Of a DNA stretch of 64,000 nt, positions 17,193-24,907 are shown piece by piece (within the stretch, counting starts at the first letter, position 1; each line of letters opens with the position of its first letter). A model generated the notes under the pieces. It saw nothing but the letters and a program-made list of their open reading frames with translations. It had not been told where the DNA came from and ran no database searches. A program made the position numbers and the translations under genes. This stretch comes from Arthrobacter sp. ZGTC131. Its GTDB lineage: Bacteria; Actinomycetota; Actinomycetes; Actinomycetales; Micrococcaceae. The stretch is from contig NZ_PJIK01000002.1 of assembly GCF_002929275.1 (NCBI RefSeq), positions 187,958 through 251,957 on the forward strand. Reading direction: 5' to 3'.

Positions 17193-18878
17193 CTACCCCA
17201 GCATCGCGCGCTTCAACGTGTCGAGCCCCACGGAGCCGATGTTCAGGGCCTTGGTGTGGAACGCCTTGAGGTCGAAACCGGGGCGCACTTCGAGGTCGGC
17301 GCGGATCTGTTCCCAGAGCCGCTGGCCCACCTTGTAGGACGGAGCCTGGCCCGGCCAGCCCAGGTAGCGTGCGAATTCGAACTGGAGCTGCCCCTCGCTG
17401 ATGTCCAGGTTGGCTTTGAGGAAGTCGAAGCCCTTCTCCGGCGTCCAGGTGCCCGACCCCCAGCGGTGCGGCATCTCGAGCTCGAGGTGGACGCCGATGT
17501 CGAACACCACCCGGGCCGCCCGCATCCGCTGCATGTCCAGCATCCCCATGTGGTCGCCGGGATCCTTGAGGTAGCCGAGTTCTTCCATAAGCTTCTCGGC
17601 GTACAGCGCCCAGCCTTCGCCGTGGCCGGAGGTCCAGCAGACATTGCGCCGCCAGCTGTTGAGGAGCTCGCGCCGGTAGACGGCGGTGGCGATCTGGAGG
17701 TGGTGCCCGGGCACCCCCTCGTGGAACACGGTGGTGGTCTCGGCCCAGGTGGTGAAGGTGTCCTCGCCGGCTGGCACTGACCACCACATGCGCCCGGGCC
17801 TGCTGAAATCGTCGGACGGGCCGGTGTAGTAGATGCCGCCGTCGTCGGTGGGGGCAATCCGGCATTCGAGGGTTTTCATGACGTCCGGGATCTCAAAGTG
17901 GACGCCGGCCAGCTCCGCGACGGCACGGTCGGAAAGCCCCTGCATCCAGGCTGTCAGGGCGTCGGTGCCCTTGAGCTGGCGCGAGGGATCGTTGTTCAGG
18001 ATTTCCTTCGCCTCGGCAACGGTGGCTCCGGAGCGGATTTCCCCGGCCACGGCTTCCTGCGCGGCAATGATCCGGTCGAGTTCGCCCACGCCCCACGCGT
18101 ATGTTTCCTCGAGATCCACCGTGGCTCCGAGGAAGGACCGCGACGCGAGGGCGTACCGTTCCCGGCCCACGGCATCCTTGTCCGGTGCCACCGGCAGCAG
18201 TTCATTCTCCAGGAACGCGGCAAACTCGGCGTATGCCGCCCGGGCGGCGGCCGTGCCGTCGTCGAGCTTTTTCTGCAGTTCCTCCGGCAGCGGGCCGTCC
18301 GCGGTCCTGGCGCCGGCCGCCAGCTTCGCGAAGAAGCCGTCCTCAGCGGCGTACCTGGTGGTCTGCTCAATCACGATGCCCACCTGGCGCCTGGCGGAGA
18401 CCCGGCCAGCCGCCTTGGCCGCGCGGAGTGACTCGATGTAGCCGCTGAGCGCGCCCGGAACGTTGTTGGCGCGGCCGGCGATGTGCTCCCAGTGCTCCTG
18501 AGTGTCCGTCGGCATCAGGTCGAAGATGGAGCGGATGTTCTGCGCCGGGGATTCGATGTTGTTCAGCTCGGCGGCGTCCCAGCCTGTTTCGTGGATTTCC
18601 AGCTGCAGCCCGAGCCGCTCGCGCATGGCGTCCAGCGTGACGGCATCCACGTCGTCGGCGGGAGCCAGCCCCGCCAGTTCGTCGAGGGCTCCGCGCGCCG
18701 CCGCGGCGAATTCCGCGATTCCGGCAGGGGAGAAGTCCTGGAATTCCGTGTCGTGGCCCGGTACGCCCAAAATCGTGGCGAAGCTCGGATTGAGCCGGAT
18801 GAGGGTGTCTGTGTAGGCGTCGGCGACGCCGTCAATGGGGGTCTTAGAGCGCACAGAGGCTGCGGTTTCACTAGTCAC
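17193..18878 (-). CDS. DUF885 family protein (putative metallo-carboxypeptidase-like)
   Basis: A 561-residue soluble, mostly helical protein. The diagnostic motif FHEGVPGHHLQ lies near residue 385, followed by WTSGHGEGWALYAEKLMEE. The HExxxGHH and later GEGWA-x-Y-x-E elements resemble the zinc-binding site of gluzincin-type peptidases, and DUF885 proteins are thought to be metal-dependent hydrolases, but the substrate is not established. No signal peptide is seen. The start is a GTG at 18876-18878 with TAGTCT 6 nt upstream (leaderless). It lies downstream of the carboxylase epsilon gene but is transcribed from its own promoter. Confidence 0.85.
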   Translation of the reverse strand: MTSETAASVRSKTPIDGVADAYTDTLIRLNPSFATILGVPGHDTEFQDFSPAGIAEFAAAARGALDELAGLAPADDVDAVTLDAMRERLGLQLEIHETGWDAAELNNIESPAQNIRSIFDLMPTDTQEHWEHIAGRANNVPGALSGYIESLRAAKAAGRVSARRQVGIVIEQTTRYAAEDGFFAKLAAGARTADGPLPEELQKKLDDGTAAARAAYAEFAAFLENELLPVAPDKDAVGRERYALASRSFLGATVDLEETYAWGVGELDRIIAAQEAVAGEIRSGATVAEAKEILNNDPSRQLKGTDALTAWMQGLSDRAVAELAGVHFEIPDVMKTLECRIAPTDDGGIYYTGPSDDFSRPGRMWWSVPAGEDTFTTWAETTTVFHEGVPGHHLQIATAVYRRELLNSWRRNVCWTSGHGEGWALYAEKLMEELGYLKDPGDHMGMLDMQRMRAARVVFDIGVHLELEMPHRWGSGTWTPEKGFDFLKANLDISEGQLQFEFARYLGWPGQAPSYKVGQRLWEQIRADLEVRPGFDLKAFHTKALNIGSVGLDTLKRAMLG

Positions 18879-18890
18879 CCCACGAGACTA
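18879..18890 (-). promoter_or_regulatory. -10 box TAGTCT, 6 nt before the DUF885 GTG (leaderless)
   Basis: TAGTCT (18885-18890, minus strand), then CGTGGG, then GTG. The hexamer is identical to that of maf. Confidence 0.55.
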
Positions 18891-18949
18891 ACGGCGCACG
18901 CCCAGTTATGAAAGACTTACTGAACTACTCCGAGGTGGTGGGGACGGGT

Positions 18950-19213
18950 TCAGCCGCGGCTGCGCTTCCACGAGCCGGGACCGGGCGTCGGCCCGAGCCG
19001 AAGCTGCTGCCGCCGGACCCAGTGGCGGACGCTGGGCTTCTGAAGCTCAGCCTCTTCGGCTGACCCCAGGGAAAGGACGACGGCGGTCAGTGCCGCCAGC
19101 TCCTCGGGCGTCGGTTCGCCCTTGACGACGGAGAAGAGCGGGGCTTCGGCGGGCTCAGCGGTTTCGGCAGGCTCAGCCGGCGGCGTCCCGGCGGGATCGG
19201 TTGCCGGGCTCAC
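18950..19213 (-). CDS. accE: Acyl-CoA carboxylase epsilon subunit
   Basis: An 87-residue small subunit. The core [20 protein letters not shown] (about residues 26-45) is the hallmark of actinobacterial acyl-CoA carboxylase epsilon subunits, which stabilise or activate the alpha-beta complex. The first 25 residues are Pro/Glu/Ala-rich, and the C-terminus is basic and ends WKRSRG. The GTG start (19211-19213) overlaps the stop codon of the beta subunit gene as GTGA, so the two are translationally coupled. The C-terminal [13 protein letters not shown] segment is typical. Confidence 0.9.
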   Translation of the reverse strand: MSPATDPAGTPPAEPAETAEPAEAPLFSVVKGEPTPEELAALTAVVLSLGSAEEAELQKPSVRHWVRRQQLRLGPTPGPGSWKRSRG

Positions 19214-20793
19214 AGCGGGATGTTTCCGTGCTTCTTGGTGGGGAGGCTGGCGCGCTTGTCGCGCAGCGCCCGGAGCCCCTTGATGATCTGCAGCCTCGTG
19301 TCCGACGGGGCGATGACGGCGTCCACATAGCCAAGCTCCGCGGCCTGGTAGGGGTTCAGCAGCTCCTCCTCGTACTGGCGGATGACGTCGGCACGCTTGG
19401 CCTCGACGTCGCCGCCGGCCTCGGCGACGGCAGCCAGATCGCGGCGGTAGAGGATGTTGACGGCACCCTGCGCGCCCATGACGCCGATCTGCGCCGTGGG
19501 CCAGGCGAGGTTCAGGTCGGCGCCGAGCTTCTTGGAGCCCATGACGATGTAGGCGCCACCGTAGGCCTTCCGCGTGATCACGGTCACCTTGGGCACGGTG
19601 GCCTCGGCATATGCATAGAGGAGCTTGGCGCCGCGGCGGATGATGCCTTGGAACTCCTGGTCCTTGCCCGGCAGGAAACCGGGAACATCCACCAGCGTGA
19701 TGATGGGAACGTTGAAGGCATCACAGTGCCGCACAAACCGGGCCGCCTTCTCGGAGGCCGAGATGTCCAGGGTGCCGGCAAACTGCATGGGCTGGTTGGC
19801 AACGATGCCCACCGTGTGGCCCTCGACCCTTCCGTAGCCGATGATCACGTTTGGGGCGTACAGCGACTGCATCTCCAGGAAGTGGGCATCGTCGACGATC
19901 TGCTCGATGACCTTGCGCATGTCGTACGGCTGGTTGGCGGAGTCCGGGATCAGCGAGTCCAGGGCGAGGTCGTCGTCATCGAGCTCCAGCTCCTGCTGGT
20001 GCTCCAGTACCGGCGCCTCGGAAAGGTTGTTGGAGGGGAGAAAGTCCAGCAGTTCCCGCACGAACTCGATCGCATCGGCTTCGTCCGACGCCAGGTAGGT
20101 GGAGGTTCCGGTGGTCGCGTTATGCTGCCGGGCACCGCCCAGGGTCTCCATGTCCACGTCCTCGCCCGTGACGGTCTTGATGACGTCAGGGCCGGTGATG
20201 AACATGTGGGAGGTCTTGTCCACCATCACCACGTAGTCGGTCAGGGCGGGGGAGTAGGCTGCGCCGCCGGCGCAGGGGCCCATGATGAGGGAGATCTGGG
20301 GGACGACGCCGGATGCGTGGACGTTGTTGCGGAAGATGTCCGCAAACATCGCGAGCGACGCCACGCCTTCCTGGATGCGCGCGCCGCCGCCGTCGTTGAT
20401 GCCCACCACCGGGCAGCCGTTGCGCAGCGCGAATTCCTGGACCTTGACGATCTTTTCGCCGTTGACCTGGCTCAGCGAACCGCCGTAGACGCTGAAGTCC
20501 TGGCTGTAGAGCGCTACGAGCCGTCCGTCCACCGTGCCGTAGCCGGACACCACGCCGTCGCCCAGCGGCTTCTTCTTCTCCATGCCGAACGCCGTGGAGC
20601 GGTGCACCGCCAGGGCATCGAACTCCACGAAAGATCCCTCGTCCACGAGGAGCTCGATGCGCTCGCGGGCCGTGTTCTTGCCGCGGGCGTGCTGCTTCTC
20701 GATCGCTTCCGGGCCGGAGGGCTGCTCGGCACTGGCCTGGCGGTCGCGGAAATCGGCAATCTTTCCCGCCGTCGTGGTCAGATCGTGGCTCAT
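19210..20793 (-). CDS. accB: Acyl-CoA (acetyl/propionyl-CoA) carboxylase beta subunit
   Basis: A 527-residue carboxyltransferase that moves CO2 from biotin to acyl-CoA to form malonyl- or methylmalonyl-CoA for fatty acid synthesis. The crotonase-fold N-half holds [19 protein letters not shown], the acyl-CoA oxyanion loop, and the motif [13 protein letters not shown]. The C-half holds [16 protein letters not shown] and [14 protein letters not shown], the second oxyanion hole. The length matches PccB/AccD5. The start is placed at the ATG at 20793 ([10 protein letters not shown]), supported by GGAG 6 nt upstream; a longer frame to 20991 would run through the operator region. It is followed by the epsilon subunit with a GTGA overlap and depends on the alpha subunit at 6.3-8.1 kb and on BirA at 22 kb. 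Confidence 0.95.
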   Translation of the reverse strand: MSHDLTTTAGKIADFRDRQASAEQPSGPEAIEKQHARGKNTARERIELLVDEGSFVEFDALAVHRSTAFGMEKKKPLGDGVVSGYGTVDGRLVALYSQDFSVYGGSLSQVNGEKIVKVQEFALRNGCPVVGINDGGGARIQEGVASLAMFADIFRNNVHASGVVPQISLIMGPCAGGAAYSPALTDYVVMVDKTSHMFITGPDVIKTVTGEDVDMETLGGARQHNATTGTSTYLASDEADAIEFVRELLDFLPSNNLSEAPVLEHQQELELDDDDLALDSLIPDSANQPYDMRKVIEQIVDDAHFLEMQSLYAPNVIIGYGRVEGHTVGIVANQPMQFAGTLDISASEKAARFVRHCDAFNVPIITLVDVPGFLPGKDQEFQGIIRRGAKLLYAYAEATVPKVTVITRKAYGGAYIVMGSKKLGADLNLAWPTAQIGVMGAQGAVNILYRRDLAAVAEAGGDVEAKRADVIRQYEEELLNPYQAAELGYVDAVIAPSDTRLQIIKGLRALRDKRASLPTKKHGNIPL

Positions 20794-20924
20794 GAATGTC
20801 TCCGGCTCTGTAGCTGATCGGTGCTGTAGCAGCGTAACGCGGGGCCCTTGGTGCAGGCTTAAGTAGCTTCCGCACAAAACCAAGGCCCCGATGGCTAGTC
20901 TAGTGACGCTTATTCCCCGCACCG

Positions 20925-20941
20925 CTGTAGGGTTCCTACAA
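20925..20941. promoter_or_regulatory. Shared acc operator, copy 2 (upstream of the beta subunit gene)
   Basis: CTGTAGGGTTCCTACAA matches the accA3-upstream copy (8186-8202) at 15 of 17 positions and is itself palindromic (TGTAGG-N3-CCTACA). It lies about 130 nt upstream of the start. A TAGACT -10-like hexamer occurs between the repeat and the gene. Confidence 0.6.
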
Positions 20942-20972
20942 TTTTCGTCCGCGACGTCGGCCGGATGACCAA

Positions 20973-21011
20973 TGTTACTCACCGGTAACATAAAGCGGCT
21001 AGAGTGTCCCT
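20973..21011 (+). promoter_or_regulatory. SDR promoter with TTAC/GTAA operator; leaderless
   Basis: A perfect palindrome TGTTAC-TCACCG-GTAACA (20973-20990) overlaps the expected -35 region. TAGAGT (21000-21005) follows, then 6 nt, then the ATG at 21012. TTAC-N6-GTAA palindromes are bound by several TetR-type fatty-acid catabolism regulators, which would suit a lipid-type SDR. The link is inference. Confidence 0.5.
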
Positions 21012-21902
21012 ATGACTTCCAGCGACGATGCTTTCCGCGCCCCGGCAACCCCCTACCGCGCCGCCGGCTCCCTGCAGGGCCGCACCATCCTGATGTCCGG
21101 CGGGAGCCGCGGGATCGGCCTGGCCATCGCCCTGCGCGCTGCCCGCGATGGCGCCAACGTGGTGCTGCTCGCCAAGACGGGGCAGCCCCATGCCAAACTC
21201 CAGGGCACTGTCTTCAGCGCCGCTGAAGCCCTGGAAGCAGCCGGCGGCAGGGCGCTGCCGCTCGTCGGGGACGTCCGCAATGACGAGGACGTCGCGCACG
21301 CCGTGGCGGCCGCCGTTGAGCATTTCGGCGGGATCGACAGCGTCATCAACAACGCATCCGCGATCGACCTGTCCACCACGGACGCGGTGGACATGAAGCG
21401 GTACGACCTTATGCAGGACATCAATGTCCGGGGCACCTTCCTGCTGTCCAAGCTGGCCCTGCCGGCCCTGCGGAAATCCGGCGGCGGGCACATCCTCACG
21501 CTCTCGCCGCCGCTGAACCTGGATCCCAAATGGGCGGGCAAGCACCTGGCCTACACGATGGCCAAGTACGGCATGAGCCTGACCACGCTGGGCCTCGCCG
21601 AGGAACTCAAGACCGAGGGTATCCGTGTCAATTCGCTGTGGCCCTGCACCCTGATCGATACCGCGGCTATCAGGAACATGCCGGGAGGGGACGCCATTGT
21701 CCGGGCGGCCCGCGGGCCGGAAATCATGGCGGACGCGGCGCACGCCGTGCTCACCGGCAGCAACCTCGAGAAAGGGACGGGCAGCCCCACCGGAAACTTC
21801 TATACGGACGAACAGGTCCTGTCCGCGTCCGGAGTGACCGACTTCCGGCCCTACAGCCTGGGCGCGGCCGAGGACAGCCTCGTCCCTGACATCTTCCTCT
21901 GA
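21012..21902 (+). CDS. Short-chain dehydrogenase/reductase, HSDL2-like
   Basis: A 296-residue NAD(P)-dependent SDR. The cofactor motif is SGGSRGIG (about residues 30-37), VINNAS is the structural NNAG-type element, and the catalytic pair is in AYTMAKYGM (Y-x3-K, about residues 180-186). The sequence TLSPPLNLDPKW and the C-terminal extension after residue 230 match the hydroxysteroid-dehydrogenase-like 2 subfamily, found in peroxisomal and bacterial lipid metabolism. The substrate is not established. It is divergent from the carboxylase beta gene and 60 nt upstream of birA. It probably has a leaderless transcript. Confidence 0.87.
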   Translation: MTSSDDAFRAPATPYRAAGSLQGRTILMSGGSRGIGLAIALRAARDGANVVLLAKTGQPHAKLQGTVFSAAEALEAAGGRALPLVGDVRNDEDVAHAVAAAVEHFGGIDSVINNASAIDLSTTDAVDMKRYDLMQDINVRGTFLLSKLALPALRKSGGGHILTLSPPLNLDPKWAGKHLAYTMAKYGMSLTTLGLAEELKTEGIRVNSLWPCTLIDTAAIRNMPGGDAIVRAARGPEIMADAAHAVLTGSNLEKGTGSPTGNFYTDEQVLSASGVTDFRPYSLGAAEDSLVPDIFL

Positions 21903-21950
21903 ATCCCCTGACCGCCTTCCGAATCAGGCCGCTCCTGCCCGGCAACTCGA

Positions 21951-21962
21951 TAGGATTCAACT
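21951..21962 (+). promoter_or_regulatory. -10 box TAGGAT, 6 nt before the birA ATG (leaderless)
   Basis: TAGGAT (21951-21956), then TCAACT, then the ATG at 21963. No Shine-Dalgarno sequence lies in between. Confidence 0.5.
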
Positions 21963-22922
21963 ATGGAAGCCGCACGCCCTGACGATAGCCGTGAACCGCA
22001 GGAGAACCTGGCCGGAGCGAAGGGGCTGCCCGAGCGGCCGGCACTGGACCGGGACGCCCTGTCCAGCACCGAGTTCCTGTCCGCCAACGGGATCCCGCAG
22101 CTGACGGTGGTGGACACCACAGGTTCCACCAACGCCGACCTCCTGCGCGCGGTCACCGTGGAACCCAAGGCCTGGCCGGACCTTGCTGTCCTGACCGCTG
22201 AGCACCAGACGGCCGCCCGCGGACGGCTGGACCGGTCGTGGGAGGCGCCCGCCCGCAGTTCACTCCTGGTTTCCGTGGTGCTGCGGCCTGTGAACGCCGA
22301 CGGCCGGCCACTGCCCACCCAGACCTACTCCTGGCTCTCATTACTGGCGGCGCTGGCGCTCCGCGATGCGCTGATGGAAACGGCGGGAATCCCTGCCGAG
22401 CTCAAGTGGCCGAACGACGTCCTGGTCCGCGGCAGGAAAGTCGCCGGCATCCTGGCCCAGCTGGGGCCGATGGGGGACGGCACCGTGCCGCCGGTCATCC
22501 TGGGCACGGGCCTGAACGTCACGCTCACGGACTCCGAGCTTCCGGTTCCCACGGCCACGTCCGTACAGCTTGAAGGTGCGGGGACCGTGGACCGCACCGT
22601 GCTCCTGAAGAGCTACCTCTCCCGCTTCTGCACGCTCTATCGCAGCTTCTGCAACGCCGACGGCGACCCCACGGCAGGGCTGGCCGGCGGACCGTCGCTC
22701 CACAAGCGGGTGGAAGCCGTCATGGTGACACTGGGCAAGCAGGTCCGTGCCCAGCTGCCGGGCGACCACGAAATCATCGGCCACGCCACGCGGCTGGATG
22801 ATGCGGGCGCCCTGCTGGTGGTGGATGCCGCGTCCCACGAGCACGTGGTGACCGCCGGAGACGTGGTCCACCTGCGGGCCTGGACTCCGCCGGGGCAGTC
22901 CGCGGAAAGCGGCTATGCGTAA
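21963..22922 (+). CDS. birA: Biotin--[acetyl-CoA-carboxylase] ligase
   Basis: A 319-residue biotin protein ligase that activates biotin with ATP and attaches it to the carrier-domain lysine of AccA3. Catalytic-domain motifs are visible in order: TTGSTNADLL, the biotinyl-AMP loop AARGRLDRSWEAP (family GRGRxxRxW), LKWPNDVLVRGRKVAGIL and ILGTGLNV. There is no N-terminal helix-turn-helix, so it is the class I ligase without repressor function. The N-terminal 45 residues are poorly conserved and probably flexible. The stop overlaps the next gene by 8 nt. Its position beside the carboxylase beta gene links enzyme and modification. Confidence 0.93.
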   Translation: MEAARPDDSREPQENLAGAKGLPERPALDRDALSSTEFLSANGIPQLTVVDTTGSTNADLLRAVTVEPKAWPDLAVLTAEHQTAARGRLDRSWEAPARSSLLVSVVLRPVNADGRPLPTQTYSWLSLLAALALRDALMETAGIPAELKWPNDVLVRGRKVAGILAQLGPMGDGTVPPVILGTGLNVTLTDSELPVPTATSVQLEGAGTVDRTVLLKSYLSRFCTLYRSFCNADGDPTAGLAGGPSLHKRVEAVMVTLGKQVRAQLPGDHEIIGHATRLDDAGALLVVDAASHEHVVTAGDVVHLRAWTPPGQSAESGYA

Positions 22923-23514
22923 AGAGCTCCTGCCGGGCGAGCAGGTCATCGTGATGACCCGCCCGCAGCCCAGGATGCTGTTTGTCCCGGCGGTGGTGTT
23001 CGTTCTGATGCCTGCCCTGGCCGCCTTCGCCAGCGCCTGGATCATCCGCGGCGGACTCACCGCGCTGGTCCCGGCGGTCTCCGGCGAATGGACGTTCTGG
23101 ATGGTTGCGGCCTGCGTGCTGACGGCCGCCTGGGTCCTGTGCGGATACTGCCTTCCGAGGCTGATGAGGTGGCACGCGACCCGCTACTTCCTGACCAGCC
23201 AGAGGATACTCGCCCGCTACGGCGTGCTGCGGCGGCGGGACCAGCAGCTGTTTCTGGCCTCAGTGCGTAATGTCACGGTGAGCCAGACGATGCTCCAGCG
23301 GATGTTGCGCTCCGGGAATATATCCTTGGATGCCGGGCACCAATTTAGCGCCGTGCTGCGGGACGTGCCGGAAGTTGCCACGTTCCACAGGTTCTTGCTG
23401 GATGCTATTGACGAGCTCCCGGATGAAGAAATTTTTGGAATGGGTCATGCGCCGGAGGATTTCGACGCCGGTTTTCCGAGGGACATGAGAGAAGGTGGAA
23501 GAGATGAACGATGA
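22915..23514 (+). CDS. Membrane protein with bacterial PH-like domain (YdbS/bPH2 type)
   Basis: A 199-residue protein with two membrane helices (about residues 23-47 and 60-82) followed by a bacterial pleckstrin-homology-like beta domain. The core YFLTSQRILARYGVLRRRDQQLFLASVRNV is the repeat usual for bPH2 proteins (YxLTxxRlxxrxGvlxRxxxxvpLxrI). The C-terminal 50 residues are acidic. Function is unknown; such proteins have been suggested to work in envelope homeostasis. It overlaps birA by 8 nt and the adenylate cyclase gene by 11 nt, so the three form one transcription unit. Confidence 0.8.
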   Translation: MRKELLPGEQVIVMTRPQPRMLFVPAVVFVLMPALAAFASAWIIRGGLTALVPAVSGEWTFWMVAACVLTAAWVLCGYCLPRLMRWHATRYFLTSQRILARYGVLRRRDQQLFLASVRNVTVSQTMLQRMLRSGNISLDAGHQFSAVLRDVPEVATFHRFLLDAIDELPDEEIFGMGHAPEDFDAGFPRDMREGGRDER

Positions 23515-24634
23515 TGATCCGCGCAGCAGCCAGGAGGCGGGCACCGGTGGGGTGAGCGACGCCGTCGTCGAACCTCCGCACACCGGAACCCTCTCTGCGG
23601 AACGGATCGCGGCCAAATCCCTGGAGGCGCGTCTTCTCGGCGGGGAGCGCAAGCTCCGCCGCCGTGAAGTGGCGGCCGGTGCCGGGCTATCGCTGCTGTC
23701 GGCCCGGAAATTGTGGCGCGCCCTGGGCTTCCCCAACCTGGGCGACGACGACGTTGCCTTCACTGAGCGCGACCAGGCCGCCCTGAACACCGTGGTGGAC
23801 CTGGTCAGGTCAGGAAAGCTCACCGAAGATGCCGCCATTTCGGTGACCCGGGCCATCGGCCAGATGACGGACCGCATGGTGGTGTGGCAGATCGAGGCGC
23901 TCGTCGAGGACATGGTCCATGAGCAGGGCCTCACGGACGCCCAGGCCCGCAAGCGCCTGGTGCATGAACTTCCCGCGCTCGTGGATCCCCTCGAGGAGAT
24001 GCTGGCCTACTCGTGGCGGCGCCAGCTCAACGCCGGTGTGCAGCGGCTGGCCGTCCGGGCCGAGGCCGGCCTGCAGGCCAGCGAGGAAGGCCGCGAAGGC
24101 GACGAGGACGACGCTCCGCTGCCCCTGGCGCGGGCCGTGGGCTTCGCAGATTTGGTGTCCTACACGAGCCTCTCCCGGCGGATGAACGAAAAGACCCTGG
24201 CAAAGCTGGTGCAGCGGTTCGAAAACAAATGCGCCGAGATCATCTCCGTGGGCGGCGGCCGCCTCGTGAAGACGGTGGGCGACGAAGTCCTCTACATCGC
24301 CGAGACCCCTGCTGCCGGCGCTGAGATTTCGCTGGCGCTGGCCGAGGCCTTCACCCGGGACGAAATCCTCCCCGAGGCCAGGGTTGCCATGGTCTGGGGG
24401 CGCATTCTGTCGCGCCTGGGCGACATCTACGGGCCGACCGTCAACCTTGCCGCCCGGCTCACCACGCTGGCCGACCCGGGCACCGTGCTGGTGGATTCGA
24501 TGACCGCGGCGGCCCTGGACCAGGACGAGCGGTTCGTGCTGGTTCCCCAGGAAGTGGAGAACGTCCGCGGTTTCGGCGAGATCCAGCCCGTGGTGCTGGC
24601 CCGGGGCCAGGGCAAGGGCCTGGTCCTGGACTGA
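23504..24634 (+). CDS. Class III adenylate/guanylate cyclase with regulatory N-terminus
   Basis: A 376-residue soluble class III nucleotide cyclase. The catalytic domain begins about residue 205 with AVGFADLVSYTSLSRRM (first metal Asp in FADL). It continues VGGGRLVKTVGDEVLYIA (second metal Asp, substrate-binding Lys) and DIYGPTVNLAARLT (Asn and Arg of the active site), so the key residues are intact. The N-terminal helical domain with a winged-helix-like segment (REVAAGAGLSLLSARKLWRA) resembles the autoinhibitory domain of the mycobacterial pH-sensing cyclase Rv1264. Acid activation is therefore a reasonable guess. A GTG at 23495 is an alternative start. It overlaps the PH-domain gene. Three 16-bp tandem repeats run across the stop codon. 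Confidence 0.9.
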   Translation: MNDDDPRSSQEAGTGGVSDAVVEPPHTGTLSAERIAAKSLEARLLGGERKLRRREVAAGAGLSLLSARKLWRALGFPNLGDDDVAFTERDQAALNTVVDLVRSGKLTEDAAISVTRAIGQMTDRMVVWQIEALVEDMVHEQGLTDAQARKRLVHELPALVDPLEEMLAYSWRRQLNAGVQRLAVRAEAGLQASEEGREGDEDDAPLPLARAVGFADLVSYTSLSRRMNEKTLAKLVQRFENKCAEIISVGGGRLVKTVGDEVLYIAETPAAGAEISLALAEAFTRDEILPEARVAMVWGRILSRLGDIYGPTVNLAARLTTLADPGTVLVDSMTAAALDQDERFVLVPQEVENVRGFGEIQPVVLARGQGKGLVLD

Positions 24635-24667
24635 ACTGGTCCTGGTCTGAACTGGTCCTGGACCAGG
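24622..24667. repeat. 16-bp tandem repeats spanning the cyclase stop codon
   Basis: GGTCCTGGACTGAACT (24622-24637), GGTCCTGGTCTGAACT (24638-24653) and a partial third copy from 24654. The first copy contains the TGA stop (24632-24634). The region also contains the small palindrome TGGTCC-T-GGACCA. Confidence 0.8.
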
Positions 24668-24734
24668 TGCTCGAACGGGGGAGTCCTCCCCATCGCGGAT
24701 CACAACGGCCGTGGGTAGGCTTGCCCGGGTACGA

Positions 24735-24755
24735 GGGCCCGCGCCGGGCCTTCTT
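24735..24755 (+). terminator. Candidate terminator after the cyclase gene
   Basis: GGCCCG-CGC-CGGGCC followed by TTCTT. A short GC stem with a modest T-rich tail lies between the cyclase and the large FN3 operon. Confidence 0.5.
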
Positions 24756-24895
24756 GGACAACCCGCCTGCGCCCATGTCATAGTCGAAACTCAGAATTGT
24801 TCCGGCGTCTCGATGGGGGAGTGGCGGAATGTCACGGCTTCTGATGAACATCAGGGGCCAGTAAGCCGCGCTCAGGCGGCTGTGATTTTCAGGGG

Positions 24896-24907
24896 AATAA
24901 TAACGCT
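24896..24907 (+). promoter_or_regulatory. Possible -10 box (AATAAT) 6 nt before the operon's first GTG
   Basis: AATAAT (24896-24901), then AACGCT, then the GTG at 24908. The spacing matches the leaderless pattern seen elsewhere. An AGGGGA 10-11 nt upstream could alternatively act as a ribosome-binding site. Confidence 0.35.

Noticed and set aside
19201-20817. A 538-codon open frame antisense to the carboxylase beta gene
   Set aside because: The sense strand encodes a fully conserved carboxyltransferase; the antisense product has no recognisable features.
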